From NCBI RefSeq assembly GCF_022698145.1, contig NZ_JALDAX010000015.1, positions 186,001-250,000 of the forward strand: a DNA stretch of 64,000 nucleotides. The letters run 5' to 3'. The notes under the pieces were generated by a model. That model ran no database searches. It saw nothing but the letters and a program-made list of their open reading frames with translations, and had not been told where the DNA came from. A program made the translations under genes and the position numbers. Below are positions 33,653-41,628 of the stretch, one piece after another. The DNA comes from Streptomyces spinosisporus. GTDB taxonomy: Bacteria > Actinomycetota > Actinomycetes > Streptomycetales > Streptomycetaceae. Within the stretch, counting starts at the first letter, position 1. The number at the start of each line of letters is the position of its first letter.

Positions 33653-34497
33653 GACCGGTGCGTTTCGTCGCTCTCGGGGACTCGCTGACCGAGGGCGTGG
33701 GCGATCCCGTCGGGGACGGGTGGCGCGGCTGGGCCGCGCTGCTCGCAGGCGGGCTGGCCGAGGACCCCGTCGAGTTCACCAACCTCGCGGTCAGCGGCGC
33801 ACAGACCCGCGAGGTGCTGGAACTGCAGACGCCGGCCGGCCTCGAACTGCAGCCGGACATCGCGTCGGTGGTCATCGGCGTCAACGACACCCTGCGCTGC
33901 ACCTTCGACATCCACGCCGTCGCCGAACGGCTCGACAAGGTCTACGCCGCCTTCACCGGGCAGGGCGCGACCCTGCTCACCGCCTGTCTGCCGGACCCCG
34001 GCTCGATGCTGGGGCTGCCGGGTTCGCTGGCCCGTCCGCTGGCCCGGCGGCAGCGAGCGGTCAACCGGGTCGTCCATGCGCTCTCCGACCGCTACTCAGC
34101 CGTCCATCTGCACGCGGCCGAGGCCGACTGGATCACGGACCGTGCGATGTGGAGCGCGGACCGGCTGCACCCGGGGGAGCAGGGGCACCGGCAACTGGCC
34201 CTGCGCTTCCACGCGTTGCTGGCGCGGGCGGACCGGGCGACGGGCCCGGCTCCCTCGCCCGAACCCGAGTTCCCGGTCCCCACCACCTCGGCGAGCCTGC
34301 TGTGGCTGGCCACGGCAGGGACTGCGTGGGTCGCTCGGCGGTGCACCGATCTGCTGCCCCAGCTGCTGCGGCTCGCGGCCGACGAGATGCGGCACCGGGC
34401 GCGGGGGACGAGCGCGCGGCTGGACATGCGGGCGGCGGCCGCGGTGTCCGCGGCGCTGGCTGCGGTGTCGGTCGTCGAGCAGCCTGATGTGGCCTAG
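33649..34497 (+). CDS. SGNH/GDSL-family hydrolase
   Basis: 282-aa SGNH hydrolase. Block I ALGDSLTEGVGDP has the nucleophilic Ser; block II is NLAVSGAQT (Gly), block III VIGVNDT (Asn), block V SADRLHPGEQGHRQLA (Asp/His). A hydrophobic stretch near residue 220 (SASLLWLATAGTAWV) and a basic C-terminus suggest membrane association. It is probably a carbohydrate or lipid esterase working with the two glycosyltransferases upstream, with which it is translationally coupled (ATGA). It is in the same frame as the start of the frameshifted gene, so the open frame artificially appears as one fused protein. Confidence 0.88.
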   Translation: MRPVRFVALGDSLTEGVGDPVGDGWRGWAALLAGGLAEDPVEFTNLAVSGAQTREVLELQTPAGLELQPDIASVVIGVNDTLRCTFDIHAVAERLDKVYAAFTGQGATLLTACLPDPGSMLGLPGSLARPLARRQRAVNRVVHALSDRYSAVHLHAAEADWITDRAMWSADRLHPGEQGHRQLALRFHALLARADRATGPAPSPEPEFPVPTTSASLLWLATAGTAWVARRCTDLLPQLLRLAADEMRHRARGTSARLDMRAAAAVSAALAAVSVVEQPDVA

Positions 34498-34621
34498 CGC
34501 TGCGCCGGCGTCGGCGCTGGTCGGGTGAGAGGTGGATGGGTGCTGTCGGTGGTGGGCCGGTGCGGGTTCGTCGTGGCTGGTCGCGCGCACGCGGCGGAGC
34601 CGCATATCGGATGGGGCCCCG

Positions 34622-34635
34622 CGCCCTTTAGGGCG
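34622..34635 (-). terminator. Hairpin after pxpC
   Basis: CGCCC-TTTA-GGGCG directly abuts the pxpC stop codon at 34636. Short but GC-rich stem, in the space between convergent operons. Confidence 0.5.
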
Positions 34636-35505
34636 TCAGTGGCGCCGTGCGTTGATGAAGCGGACCGGGGTGCCCGGTGCCGCCTGGGCCGCTGCCGGGA
34701 GGCCGCCCGGGTGGACCACCGCGATCACCGGGTAGCCCCCGGTGGTGGGGTGGTCCGCCAGGAAGACGACCGGGCGGCCGTCCGGGGGGACCTGGACCGC
34801 GCCCAGCACCATGCCCTCGCTGGGGAGTTCGCCCGGGACGGCCCGGTCGAGGGCGGGTCCTTCGGTGCGCAGGCCGATGCGGTTGCTGGCGGAGGACACG
34901 CGGTACGTGCGGGACGTGAAGGTGCGCAGGGCCTCCGCCGTGAACCAGTCGTCGCGCGGGCCCGGCGTCACGCGCAGGACCAGCTCGGCGGGGGGAGCCG
35001 GCTGCGGAGCGACGTCCACGCGCGCGTGCACGTTCTTCGGCGTCCCCAGGGGAAGCACCGCGCCGTCCGTGAGCGGCGCCGGCCCCAGGCCGGAGAGGAG
35101 GTCGGTCGAGCGGCTGCCGAGCACCGGTTCGACGGCGATGCCGCCGGAGACGGCCACATAGCCGCGCACCCCGGAGACGACCGCTCCGACGTCCAGGAGC
35201 GCACCGGCGGGCACGCGCACCGGAGCCCCCCAGGCGACCGGCCGTCCGTCCACCGAGACGGGACAGGGGGCGCCCCCGACGGCGACGGTGACGGTCGAAC
35301 GCGGCCGTACGGCACAGCCGTTGACCGTGGTCTCCAGGACAGCCGCTTCCGGAGGGTTGCCCACCAGCCGGTTGACCAGCGCCGCGGTGGGTTTGTCGAG
35401 CGCCCCGGAGCGGGGCACGCCGAGGTGGGCGTGCCCGGGGCGTCCGCGGTCCTGCACGGTGGTCAGTGCCCCGGCCCGTACGACGACGAGTGCCCGGTCC
35501 GTCAT
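34636..35505 (-). CDS. pxpC: 5-oxoprolinase subunit C (biotin-dependent carboxyltransferase fold)
   Basis: 289-aa PxpC/KipA-type protein with the AHS2/urea-amidolyase-like domain. LTTVQDRGRPGHAHLGVPRSGALDKPTAALVNRLVGNP opens the domain, and RTYRVSSASNRIGLRTEGPAL and SEGMVLGAVQVPPDGRPVVFLADHPTTGGYPVIAVV are characteristic. With PxpA and PxpB it forms the ATP-dependent prokaryotic 5-oxoprolinase that converts 5-oxo-L-proline to L-glutamate. Start ATG 35505 overlaps the pxpB stop (ATGA). Confidence 0.92.
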   Translation of the reverse strand: MTDRALVVVRAGALTTVQDRGRPGHAHLGVPRSGALDKPTAALVNRLVGNPPEAAVLETTVNGCAVRPRSTVTVAVGGAPCPVSVDGRPVAWGAPVRVPAGALLDVGAVVSGVRGYVAVSGGIAVEPVLGSRSTDLLSGLGPAPLTDGAVLPLGTPKNVHARVDVAPQPAPPAELVLRVTPGPRDDWFTAEALRTFTSRTYRVSSASNRIGLRTEGPALDRAVPGELPSEGMVLGAVQVPPDGRPVVFLADHPTTGGYPVIAVVHPGGLPAAAQAAPGTPVRFINARRH

Positions 35506-36119
35506 GAGCCGTCCACCGGGACGAAGCGCACGCGCGTGCCGGGCGACAGAAGCGCGGCCGGTACGCGCGCGTGGTCCCACAGAACGGCGTCGGTGCGTCC
35601 GATCAGCTGCCAGCCGCCCGGCGAGGAGCGCGGATACACGCCCGTGTACGGGCCCGCCAGCGCCACCGAACCGGCCGGGACGGCCGTGCGCGGAGTGGCC
35701 CGGCGCGGGACGTCGTAGCGCTGCGGAAGGCCGGTGAGGTAGCCGAAGCCGGGCGCGAACCCGCAGAAGGCGACGGTGAATTCGGCGTCCGCATGGATGC
35801 GGGCCGCCTCGTGTTCCGGCACACCCCAGTGCGCGGCGACCTCGGCCAGGTCCGGGCCGTCGTAGCGCACCGGGATCTCGATCGCCTCCCGCGCGCGTGG
35901 GGGAGCGGGTGGTACCTCGGAGGCGGTCAGTTCCGACGCCAGGCGGACCGGGTCGTCGAGGCCGTCGAGCAGGACGGTGCGGGCCGCGGGAACGATCTCA
36001 CGGACCGTCAGCAGGCCCTCCGCGCGGCGGCGCAGCAGCTCGGCGTGCAGGGCCTGCGCCTCGTGCCCGGAGGACACCTCGACGAGCAGGGCGCTGTCCC
36101 CCACGGGAAGTGCCCTCAT
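35502..36119 (-). CDS. pxpB: 5-oxoprolinase subunit B
   Basis: 205-aa PxpB/KipI-type protein (AHS1/allophanate-hydrolase subunit 1 domain). Motifs: LPVGDSALLVEVS at the N-terminus, IEIPVRYDGPDLAEVA, AFCGFAPGFGYLTGLP, and RSSPGGWQLIGRT. It pairs with PxpC; in Bacillus the homologue KipI also binds histidine kinase KinA. Both its ends overlap neighbours by ATGA, so the three subunits are translationally coupled and stoichiometric. Confidence 0.93.
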   Translation of the reverse strand: MRALPVGDSALLVEVSSGHEAQALHAELLRRRAEGLLTVREIVPAARTVLLDGLDDPVRLASELTASEVPPAPPRAREAIEIPVRYDGPDLAEVAAHWGVPEHEAARIHADAEFTVAFCGFAPGFGYLTGLPQRYDVPRRATPRTAVPAGSVALAGPYTGVYPRSSPGGWQLIGRTDAVLWDHARVPAALLSPGTRVRFVPVDGS

Positions 36120-36874
36120 GCGAAGGCCTCCACCCTCACGCCCGACTCCTGCAGGCGCCGCCGTACGAGCAGGGCCAGTTCCACGGCGCCCGGTGTGTCC
36201 CCGTGCAGACACAGGGACCGCGCGCGTACGTCGACCGGCGCGCCGGAGTGGGAGGTGACCGTGCCGAACCGGGCCAGGCCCACCGAGCGTTCCACCACCA
36301 CCTCCGGATCGGTGACCACGGCACCGTCCTGGCCGCGCGGCACGAGCGTGCCCTCGGTGGTGTACCCGCGGTCGGCGAACGCTTCCGCGACGGACGTGAG
36401 GCCCGCCTTGACGGCGTACTCCAGAAGCCGCGATCCGGGCAGGCCGAGCACGGGCAGGGCGGGGTCGGCGAGTTGCACCCCCTCCACGACCGCGGCGGCC
36501 TGCTCCTCGTCGTGCACGACGCGGTTGTAGAGCGCACCGTGCGGCTTGACGTACGACACGCGCGTGCCCGCCGCGCGCGCGAAGACCTCCAGGGCGCCGA
36601 TCTGGTACGCCACTTCGGCGGCGAGCTCGGCGGGCGGCACGTCCATGGCGCGCCGCCCGAACCCCGCCAGATCCCGGTAGGAGACCTGGGCACCGATCCG
36701 CACGCCGCGCTCGGCCGCGAGCTCGCACACCCGCCGCATGGTGGCGGCGTCCCCGGCGTGGAAGCCGCAGGCCACGTTGGCGCTGGTGACGACGGACAGC
36801 AGTTGCTCGTCGTCGGTCAGCCGCCAGCGGCCGAAGCCCTCGCCGAGGTCGGCGTTCAGATCGATCGAGGTCAT
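36116..36874 (-). CDS. pxpA: 5-oxoprolinase subunit A (LamB/YcsF family)
   Basis: 252-aa LamB/YcsF protein. The signature is DLNADLGEGFGRW at the N-terminus, then ANVACGFHAGDAATM, AQVSYRDLAGFGRR, VKPHGALYN and CLHGDTPGAVELA. PxpA is the hydrolytic-ring subunit in the PxpABC 5-oxoprolinase. Start ATG 36874 has GAAGGA upstream; an 86-bp gap separates it from the hydro-lyase gene. The operon order, transporter / YcsI-like / pxpA / pxpB / pxpC, matches the ycsFGI-kipIA type of cluster. Confidence 0.94.
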   Translation of the reverse strand: MTSIDLNADLGEGFGRWRLTDDEQLLSVVTSANVACGFHAGDAATMRRVCELAAERGVRIGAQVSYRDLAGFGRRAMDVPPAELAAEVAYQIGALEVFARAAGTRVSYVKPHGALYNRVVHDEEQAAAVVEGVQLADPALPVLGLPGSRLLEYAVKAGLTSVAEAFADRGYTTEGTLVPRGQDGAVVTDPEVVVERSVGLARFGTVTSHSGAPVDVRARSLCLHGDTPGAVELALLVRRRLQESGVRVEAFA

Positions 36875-36960
36875 GGATCCTTCGGTTCCTCTCGGGTCAC
36901 GCCGTGCTGTTCGGATCACGTCGTGCTCTTCGTCGTGCCGCGTGTGCCGCGTACCGGTCC

Positions 36961-37782
36961 TCAGGCCACGCGGTACTGCTCGTCGCGGGCGTCGGTCAGG
37001 AACATCTGCCCCGGTGCGTGAGTGATCGCGAAGGGCGGGCGCGAGGCCATCACCGCCGCCTGCGGGGTCACTCCGCAGGCCCAGAACACCGGGATGTCGT
37101 CCGGTTCGGTCTCCACCGGGTCGCCGAAGTCGGGGCGGCCGAGGTCCGCGATGCCGAGCGCCGTGGGATCGCCGCAGTGCACGGGGCTGCCGTGCACCGC
37201 CGGGAGCAGGCTGCTCTCCTGGAGCGCCGCCGCGAGGTGCACCGGCGGCACCGGCCGCATGGACACCACCAGCGGACCGTGCAGCCGCCCCGCAGGGCGG
37301 CACTGACGGCTGGTCACGTACATCGGGACGTTGCGGCCCTGCTCGATGTGGCGGATGGGGACGCCCGCCCCGGCGAGCGCCCACTCGAAGGTGAAGCTGC
37401 AGCCGATGAGGAACGACACCAGATCGTCGCGCCAGTGCGCGCGCACGTCCGTGGGCTCGTCCACCAACTCGCCGTCCTGCCACACCCGGTAGCGCGGCAG
37501 GTCGGTGCGCAGGTCCGCGCCGTCCGCGAGGACGGTCGTGACGCCGCCGGCGTCCGTGACGTCGAGCACCGGACACGGCTTGGGGTTGCGCTGGCAGAAC
37601 AGCAGGGTGTCGTACGCCCAGTCGGCGGGCACCGAGATCAGATTGACCTGGGTGTGTCCGGCCGCGACCCCGGCGGTGGGGCCCGTGAGCCCTTCGCGGA
37701 ACCGGGCCCGGGCGGTCTTGGGGCTCCACGCGTGCGCGTGCCCGTCGACGGCGGTCAGGGGTCGGTCTTCCGTACGGTTCAC
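36961..37782 (-). CDS. Putative hydro-lyase, YcsI/DUF1445 family
   Basis: 273-aa protein of the DUF1445 (YcsI) family. Diagnostic stretches are GHTQVNLISVPADWAYD, FCQRNPKPCPVLDVTD, FLIGCSFTFEWAL and PVFWACGVTPQAAVM. The reaction is not established for bacteria. This domain is also found in eukaryotic D-glutamate cyclase, which interconverts D-glutamate and 5-oxo-D-proline, and that would fit the adjoining 5-oxoprolinase genes. The start is GTG 37782, overlapping the MFS stop as GTGA. Confidence 0.85.
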   Translation of the reverse strand: MNRTEDRPLTAVDGHAHAWSPKTARARFREGLTGPTAGVAAGHTQVNLISVPADWAYDTLLFCQRNPKPCPVLDVTDAGGVTTVLADGADLRTDLPRYRVWQDGELVDEPTDVRAHWRDDLVSFLIGCSFTFEWALAGAGVPIRHIEQGRNVPMYVTSRQCRPAGRLHGPLVVSMRPVPPVHLAAALQESSLLPAVHGSPVHCGDPTALGIADLGRPDFGDPVETEPDDIPVFWACGVTPQAAVMASRPPFAITHAPGQMFLTDARDEQYRVA

Positions 37783-39074
37783 GCCAGTTCCCTCCCTCGG
37801 GTCTCCGGCAGCCCCAGCAGCGCCAGGGCCGCGATGCCGTAGCCGATCGCGCCGAACACGAGCGCGCCGCCCACGCCCCAGCTGTCGGCGAGGAAGCCGA
37901 CGGTCGTGGGGAAGACGGCGCCCACGGCGCGTCCGGTGTTGTACGTGAAGCCCTGTCCGGTGCCGCGCACCGCCGTCGGGTACAGCTCGCTCAGGTAGGA
38001 GCCGAAGCCGCTGAAGATCGCCGACATGCAGAACCCGAGCGGGAAACCGAGCACCAGGAGCAGGGTGTTGGCGCCCTCGGGGATGTTGGCGTACGCCAGG
38101 ATGCAGATCGCCGACAGCAGGGCGAACAGCCAGATGTTGCGCCTGCGGCCCAGCCGGTCCGTGAGGTAACCGCCGGTCAGATAGCCGAGGAAGGCGCCGG
38201 AGATCAGGAACGTCAGATAGCCGCCGGTGCCGACGACCGACAGGCCGCGGTCGCTCTTGAGATACGTCGGCACCCAGGTGGCGAGCGTGTAGTAGCCGCC
38301 CTGGACGCCGGTGGAGAGCAGCCCGGCGAAGATCGTGACGCGCAGCAGGCCCGGCTTGAAGATGGCCGCGAAGGAGCCCTTCTGCGTGCTCTTCTCGCGT
38401 ACGGCGGCGGCCTCGGGGGCGTCGTGCACGCGGCGCCGCATCCAGATCACCAGCAACGCCGGCAGCGCACCCGTCCAGAACATGATGCGCCAGGCCAGGT
38501 CGTCACCGGCGAACGAGAAGACCAGGGTGTAGACGATCGCGGCCAGCGCCCAGCCCACCGCCCAGGAACTCTGGACCGCGCCGAGGGTGCGGCCCCGGTG
38601 CCTGGCGCTCGCGTACTCGGCGACGAGGATCGCGCCGACGGCCCACTCGCCGCCGAAGCCGAGGCCCTGCAGGGCCCTGAAGACCAGCAGTGTCTCGTAG
38701 TTGGGCGCGAAGCCGCAGGCCACGGTGAAGACCGCGTAGGTGATCACCGTGATCATCAGTGCCCTGACCCGGCCGAACCGGTCCGCCACCACCCCCGCGA
38801 GGGCGCCGCCGACGGCGGACACCACGAGCGTGACGGTCGTGAAGAGGCCGGTCTGGCCGCTGTCCAGGCCGAAGTACGCGGCGAGCGCGACCATGCTCAG
38901 GGGCAGCGTGAAGTAGTCGTACGAGTCCAGGGCATAGCCGCCGAACGCGCCCGCGAAGGCGCGGCGGCCACGCGGCCCCAGGGCGCGCAACCAGCCCAGC
39001 GCGCCGTCGTCGAGGGCGCGTTCATCCGTTCCGGGCTGTGCGGTCAGGGCCTGTGGTGAAGGGGTCGTGCTCAT
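37779..39074 (-). CDS. MFS transporter of the 5-oxoproline operon
   Basis: 431-aa transporter with 12 spans. FAGAFGGYALDSYDYFTLPLSMVAL at the first helix (charged DSYDYF) and GLGFGGEWAVGAILVAEY are typical of the AAHS/sialate-type proton symporters of carboxylic acids. MFS motif A-like ADRFGRVRAL follows span 2. It probably imports 5-oxoproline or a related acid for the PxpABC enzyme; this is inferred from the operon. Start ATG 39074 has GAGGT upstream. Its promoter region faces a GntR gene. Confidence 0.87.
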   Translation of the reverse strand: MSTTPSPQALTAQPGTDERALDDGALGWLRALGPRGRRAFAGAFGGYALDSYDYFTLPLSMVALAAYFGLDSGQTGLFTTVTLVVSAVGGALAGVVADRFGRVRALMITVITYAVFTVACGFAPNYETLLVFRALQGLGFGGEWAVGAILVAEYASARHRGRTLGAVQSSWAVGWALAAIVYTLVFSFAGDDLAWRIMFWTGALPALLVIWMRRRVHDAPEAAAVREKSTQKGSFAAIFKPGLLRVTIFAGLLSTGVQGGYYTLATWVPTYLKSDRGLSVVGTGGYLTFLISGAFLGYLTGGYLTDRLGRRRNIWLFALLSAICILAYANIPEGANTLLLVLGFPLGFCMSAIFSGFGSYLSELYPTAVRGTGQGFTYNTGRAVGAVFPTTVGFLADSWGVGGALVFGAIGYGIAALALLGLPETRGRELA

Positions 39075-39182
39075 GGGCACCTCGCAGTGGGAGGACGGAG
39101 GGTGCATCAGGAGTGAGCCGTGCCGTGCGTGAGCGGTCGGCGCCTCGGGGTGGGGGGACGGCGTCGTTCGTAGCAACGTAGA

Positions 39183-39199
39183 GGATCGTTCAACGATCC
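39183..39199. promoter_or_regulatory. Perfect palindromic operator between MFS operon and gntR
   Basis: GGATCGTT-C-AACGATCC, 8-bp perfect arms around a single base, in the 174-bp divergent region (50 bp before the gntR ATG, 109 bp before the MFS start). It is flanked by AT-rich sequence (TTCAATACCC, CATGTTGTTTCG), unusual for this genome. It is very likely the site for the FadR-type GntR regulator. Confidence 0.7.
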
Positions 39200-39248
39200 T
39201 TCAATACCCATGTTGTTTCGTTCTTGTATCTGCGATTGAATTCCGGGC

Positions 39249-39953
39249 ATGGCAGAGCAGTTGACCGGACTTGCCGACGATCGGGCTCTCCTGGGGCGCA
39301 CCAGCACCGCCGAGCGCGTCTCGGACATCCTCAGGGGCCGTATCGCCGAAGGGTTCTTCCCACCCGGGACCCGGCTGTCGGAGGACAGCATCGGCGGTGC
39401 GCTGGGGGTCTCCCGCAACACCCTGCGCGAGGCGTTCCGCCTGCTCACCCACGAACGCCTGCTCGTCCACGAACTCAACCGGGGCGTCTTCGTCCGGGTC
39501 CTGACCGTCGAGGACGTCGAGGACATCTACCGCACCCGCCGCCTCGTCGAGTGCGCCGTCGTCCGCGGCCTCGGCGAACCGCCGTACGACCTGGAGGCGC
39601 TCGCCGCGGTCGTCGAGGAGAGCCGGAAAGCGGCCCGGGAAGGTGACTGGAAAGGAGTGGGTACGGCCAATATCCACTTCCACCGCGAACTCGTCGCCCT
39701 CGCCGGCAGCGCCCGCACCGACGAGCTGATGCGCAGCGTCTTCGCCGAACTGCGCCTCGCCTTCCACGTCGTGGACGACCCCAGACGGCTCCACGAGCCC
39801 TACCTCGCCCGCAACCGCCAGATCCTGCAGGCCCTGCAGGCCGGCGACCGCACGGAAGCCGAGAAGCTGCTCGCGACCTACCTCGACGACTCCCTGGAAC
39901 GCGTCGTCGACGTCTACCGCAGAAGGGTCGGAGAGGGCGAAGCCCTCCTCTGA
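39249..39953 (+). CDS. GntR-family (FadR/FCD) regulator of the 5-oxoproline operon
   Basis: 234-aa regulator: a winged helix at about residues 20-80 (TAERVSDILRGRIAEGFFPPGTRLSEDSIGGALGVSRNTLREAFRLLTHERLL) and an all-helical FCD ligand-binding domain. The FCD region carries the metal-binding residues expected (D in FHRELVALAGS, FHVVDDP, RNRQILQALQAGD). It is divergent from the MFS-hydro-lyase-pxpABC operon and is predicted to control it, probably sensing 5-oxoproline or a related acid. ATG 39249 has only a weak ribosome site. Confidence 0.88.
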   Translation: MAEQLTGLADDRALLGRTSTAERVSDILRGRIAEGFFPPGTRLSEDSIGGALGVSRNTLREAFRLLTHERLLVHELNRGVFVRVLTVEDVEDIYRTRRLVECAVVRGLGEPPYDLEALAAVVEESRKAAREGDWKGVGTANIHFHRELVALAGSARTDELMRSVFAELRLAFHVVDDPRRLHEPYLARNRQILQALQAGDRTEAEKLLATYLDDSLERVVDVYRRRVGEGEALL

Positions 39954-40011
39954 GGAGACGACTCGCCACTGGTTGGTCGCCGCCCCGCCGACGGACGGCA
40001 ATCCGGGTCGT

Positions 40012-40042
40012 TTGGGTCGTTGTCAGACCCAGGACCTAGTCT
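40012..40042 (+). promoter_or_regulatory. Promoter for a leaderless transcript of the SMC-type operon
   Basis: A -10 TAGTCT at 40037-40042 is followed 7 nt later by GTG at 40050, so transcription should begin at the start codon itself. An imperfect -35 TTGGGT is at 40012-40017 with a 19-bp spacer. There is no ribosome site before 40050. Confidence 0.6.
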
Positions 40043-40049
40043 GTGCACC

Positions 40050-41576
40050 GTGACTTCGCCTGCTTCGACGGACCGTGTTCCGCCCCAGCTCAGCGCGGGG
40101 CCGCGCCCCGCACCGGGCCCGGCCGCCGACGAGGGACTGGCGCGGCGCCTGCGCGCGCTCGCCTGCACCGCACCGCTGCACGACCTCGACGCGCGCAAGG
40201 CCAACCTCGCAGGCGAGTACTCGGTCTACGGCATGGCGGAAGTGGCCCTCGCCGCCATCGACCTGGTCACACTGAACATGGACTTCGACACGGGCGCCGA
40301 CCACGACCAGATAGTGGCCCGGCTCATCCCGCGCATCGCCGCCCAGGCCCCGCAGCGGCCCGTCGCCGAGCACGAGCGCGTGGCCCGCTGGGTCCTGGAG
40401 AACCTGATCAACGTCGGCAGCGTCGACCGCGGCTTCAGGGCGGTCTACGGCACCTTCACCACCGACGGCAGCTACGTCCGCCGTGACTACGACTTCAAGC
40501 TGATCGAGGAGGTGCCCGGCCCCGGCGGCACCGTGTACCTCCGCACGACGGACGAGGCGGTCAACGTCCTGGTCGGCGCCCTGGACACGGACGTCACGAG
40601 CGCCCAGATCGCCGCCGAGGTCAAGCTGGAGGTCCTGATCAACAGGGGCCGCCTCGCCGACGCCCAACTCGCGGCCGAACAGGCCCGCTACCGCACGGTG
40701 CAGTATTCGGAGACCCTGCGCCGGGCCCTCGACGCGACCCGGCGCAACGTCCGGGCGGTGGACTGGCTGAACGCCGTGCCGGACATGATCGCCGAGGCCC
40801 TGGACCACGTCGCCGACCGCTACCGCCACGAGAACGCGATCCTCACCAACATCCGCAAGGCCCGCGACGAGACCGAGGACCCCGAGCACAAGCGGCGCGC
40901 GGCCGAGCTCGTGGACATCGTGAAGGACTGCATCCGCAGGCACACCCAGCTCCAGTCACGACTGCTGGAGGCCGGACCACTGTTCCGCGCCGAACAGGAC
41001 CGGCAGGCCTTCGCCACCCCCCTGGCCTCGTCGGAGATCGACCTCTACGGCCATCTCCTCGCCCCGGTCCTGCCGTTGCCGCTGGAGCAGGCCGTCCGGG
41101 TCACGGACGCGTTCTTCGCGCGCGGGACGGGCCTGCGCACACCGGTGTCCGTCCGGGTGTCGGACCTGGTCGACATCCTGCTGACCCCGCCGGTGGAGCG
41201 GGAGCATCTGGGCGCCGAGATGCCGGAGCCGGACCTCATCGCCACGCCGGACGACAGCCGGTTCAGCGAGGAGCAGCTGGCCGCGGCCACCGAGTTGCTG
41301 GATCTGCCGGCGGACGCCCCGCGCCGGCTGTCGGGACTGCTCGCCGAAGCGCGCCGCCGGGACCCCGATCTGCCGTATCTGGTCGCCTTGTTGGCCGTGC
41401 ACGCGGCCAGCCCCGCCGTGGGCACGGCCTACCGCCAGGGCGAACAGAAGCTGCTGTTCGCCGTGGACGACGGGACGGAGCTGGACGACCCCGAGTTCGG
41501 CGGCGCCGACCTGATCGTCGGCACGGCACTGCTGGACGCGGCGGGCATGGCGGCCGACAGGACGGAGGCGGCGTGA
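40050..41576 (+). CDS. Kleisin-like subunit (MksF/JetA-type) of an SMC system
   Basis: 508-aa soluble, mostly helical protein without an enzymatic motif. The N-terminal part (ARKANLAGEYSVYGMAEVALAAIDLVTLN) is winged-helix-like. A middle helical bundle runs AAEVKLEVLINRGRLADAQLAAEQARYRTVQYSETLRRAL, then DMIAEALDHVADRYRHENAILTNI. A C-terminal segment may be a second winged helix (LTPPVEREHLGAEM). This matches the pattern of MukF/MksF/JetA kleisins, and it is the first of three genes ending in an SMC-like ATPase. I infer the family from architecture and context; sequence identity to JetA could not be checked. GTG 40050 is chosen over an earlier TTG (40020) because a -10 box lies just upstream (leaderless). 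Confidence 0.7.
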   Translation: MTSPASTDRVPPQLSAGPRPAPGPAADEGLARRLRALACTAPLHDLDARKANLAGEYSVYGMAEVALAAIDLVTLNMDFDTGADHDQIVARLIPRIAAQAPQRPVAEHERVARWVLENLINVGSVDRGFRAVYGTFTTDGSYVRRDYDFKLIEEVPGPGGTVYLRTTDEAVNVLVGALDTDVTSAQIAAEVKLEVLINRGRLADAQLAAEQARYRTVQYSETLRRALDATRRNVRAVDWLNAVPDMIAEALDHVADRYRHENAILTNIRKARDETEDPEHKRRAAELVDIVKDCIRRHTQLQSRLLEAGPLFRAEQDRQAFATPLASSEIDLYGHLLAPVLPLPLEQAVRVTDAFFARGTGLRTPVSVRVSDLVDILLTPPVEREHLGAEMPEPDLIATPDDSRFSEEQLAAATELLDLPADAPRRLSGLLAEARRRDPDLPYLVALLAVHAASPAVGTAYRQGEQKLLFAVDDGTELDDPEFGGADLIVGTALLDAAGMAADRTEAA

Positions 41577-41628
41577 CCGGCCCCGGGCAGCGTACGTACG
41601 AGTGTGAGCGCATCAAGGAGCGACAGCC

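Noticed and set aside
32497..34497. A single 666-aa glycosyltransferase-hydrolase fusion protein
   Set aside because: The middle 230 codons are out-of-frame sequence; the real GT continues in the +1 frame. Reported as a frameshifted gene plus a separate SGNH gene.
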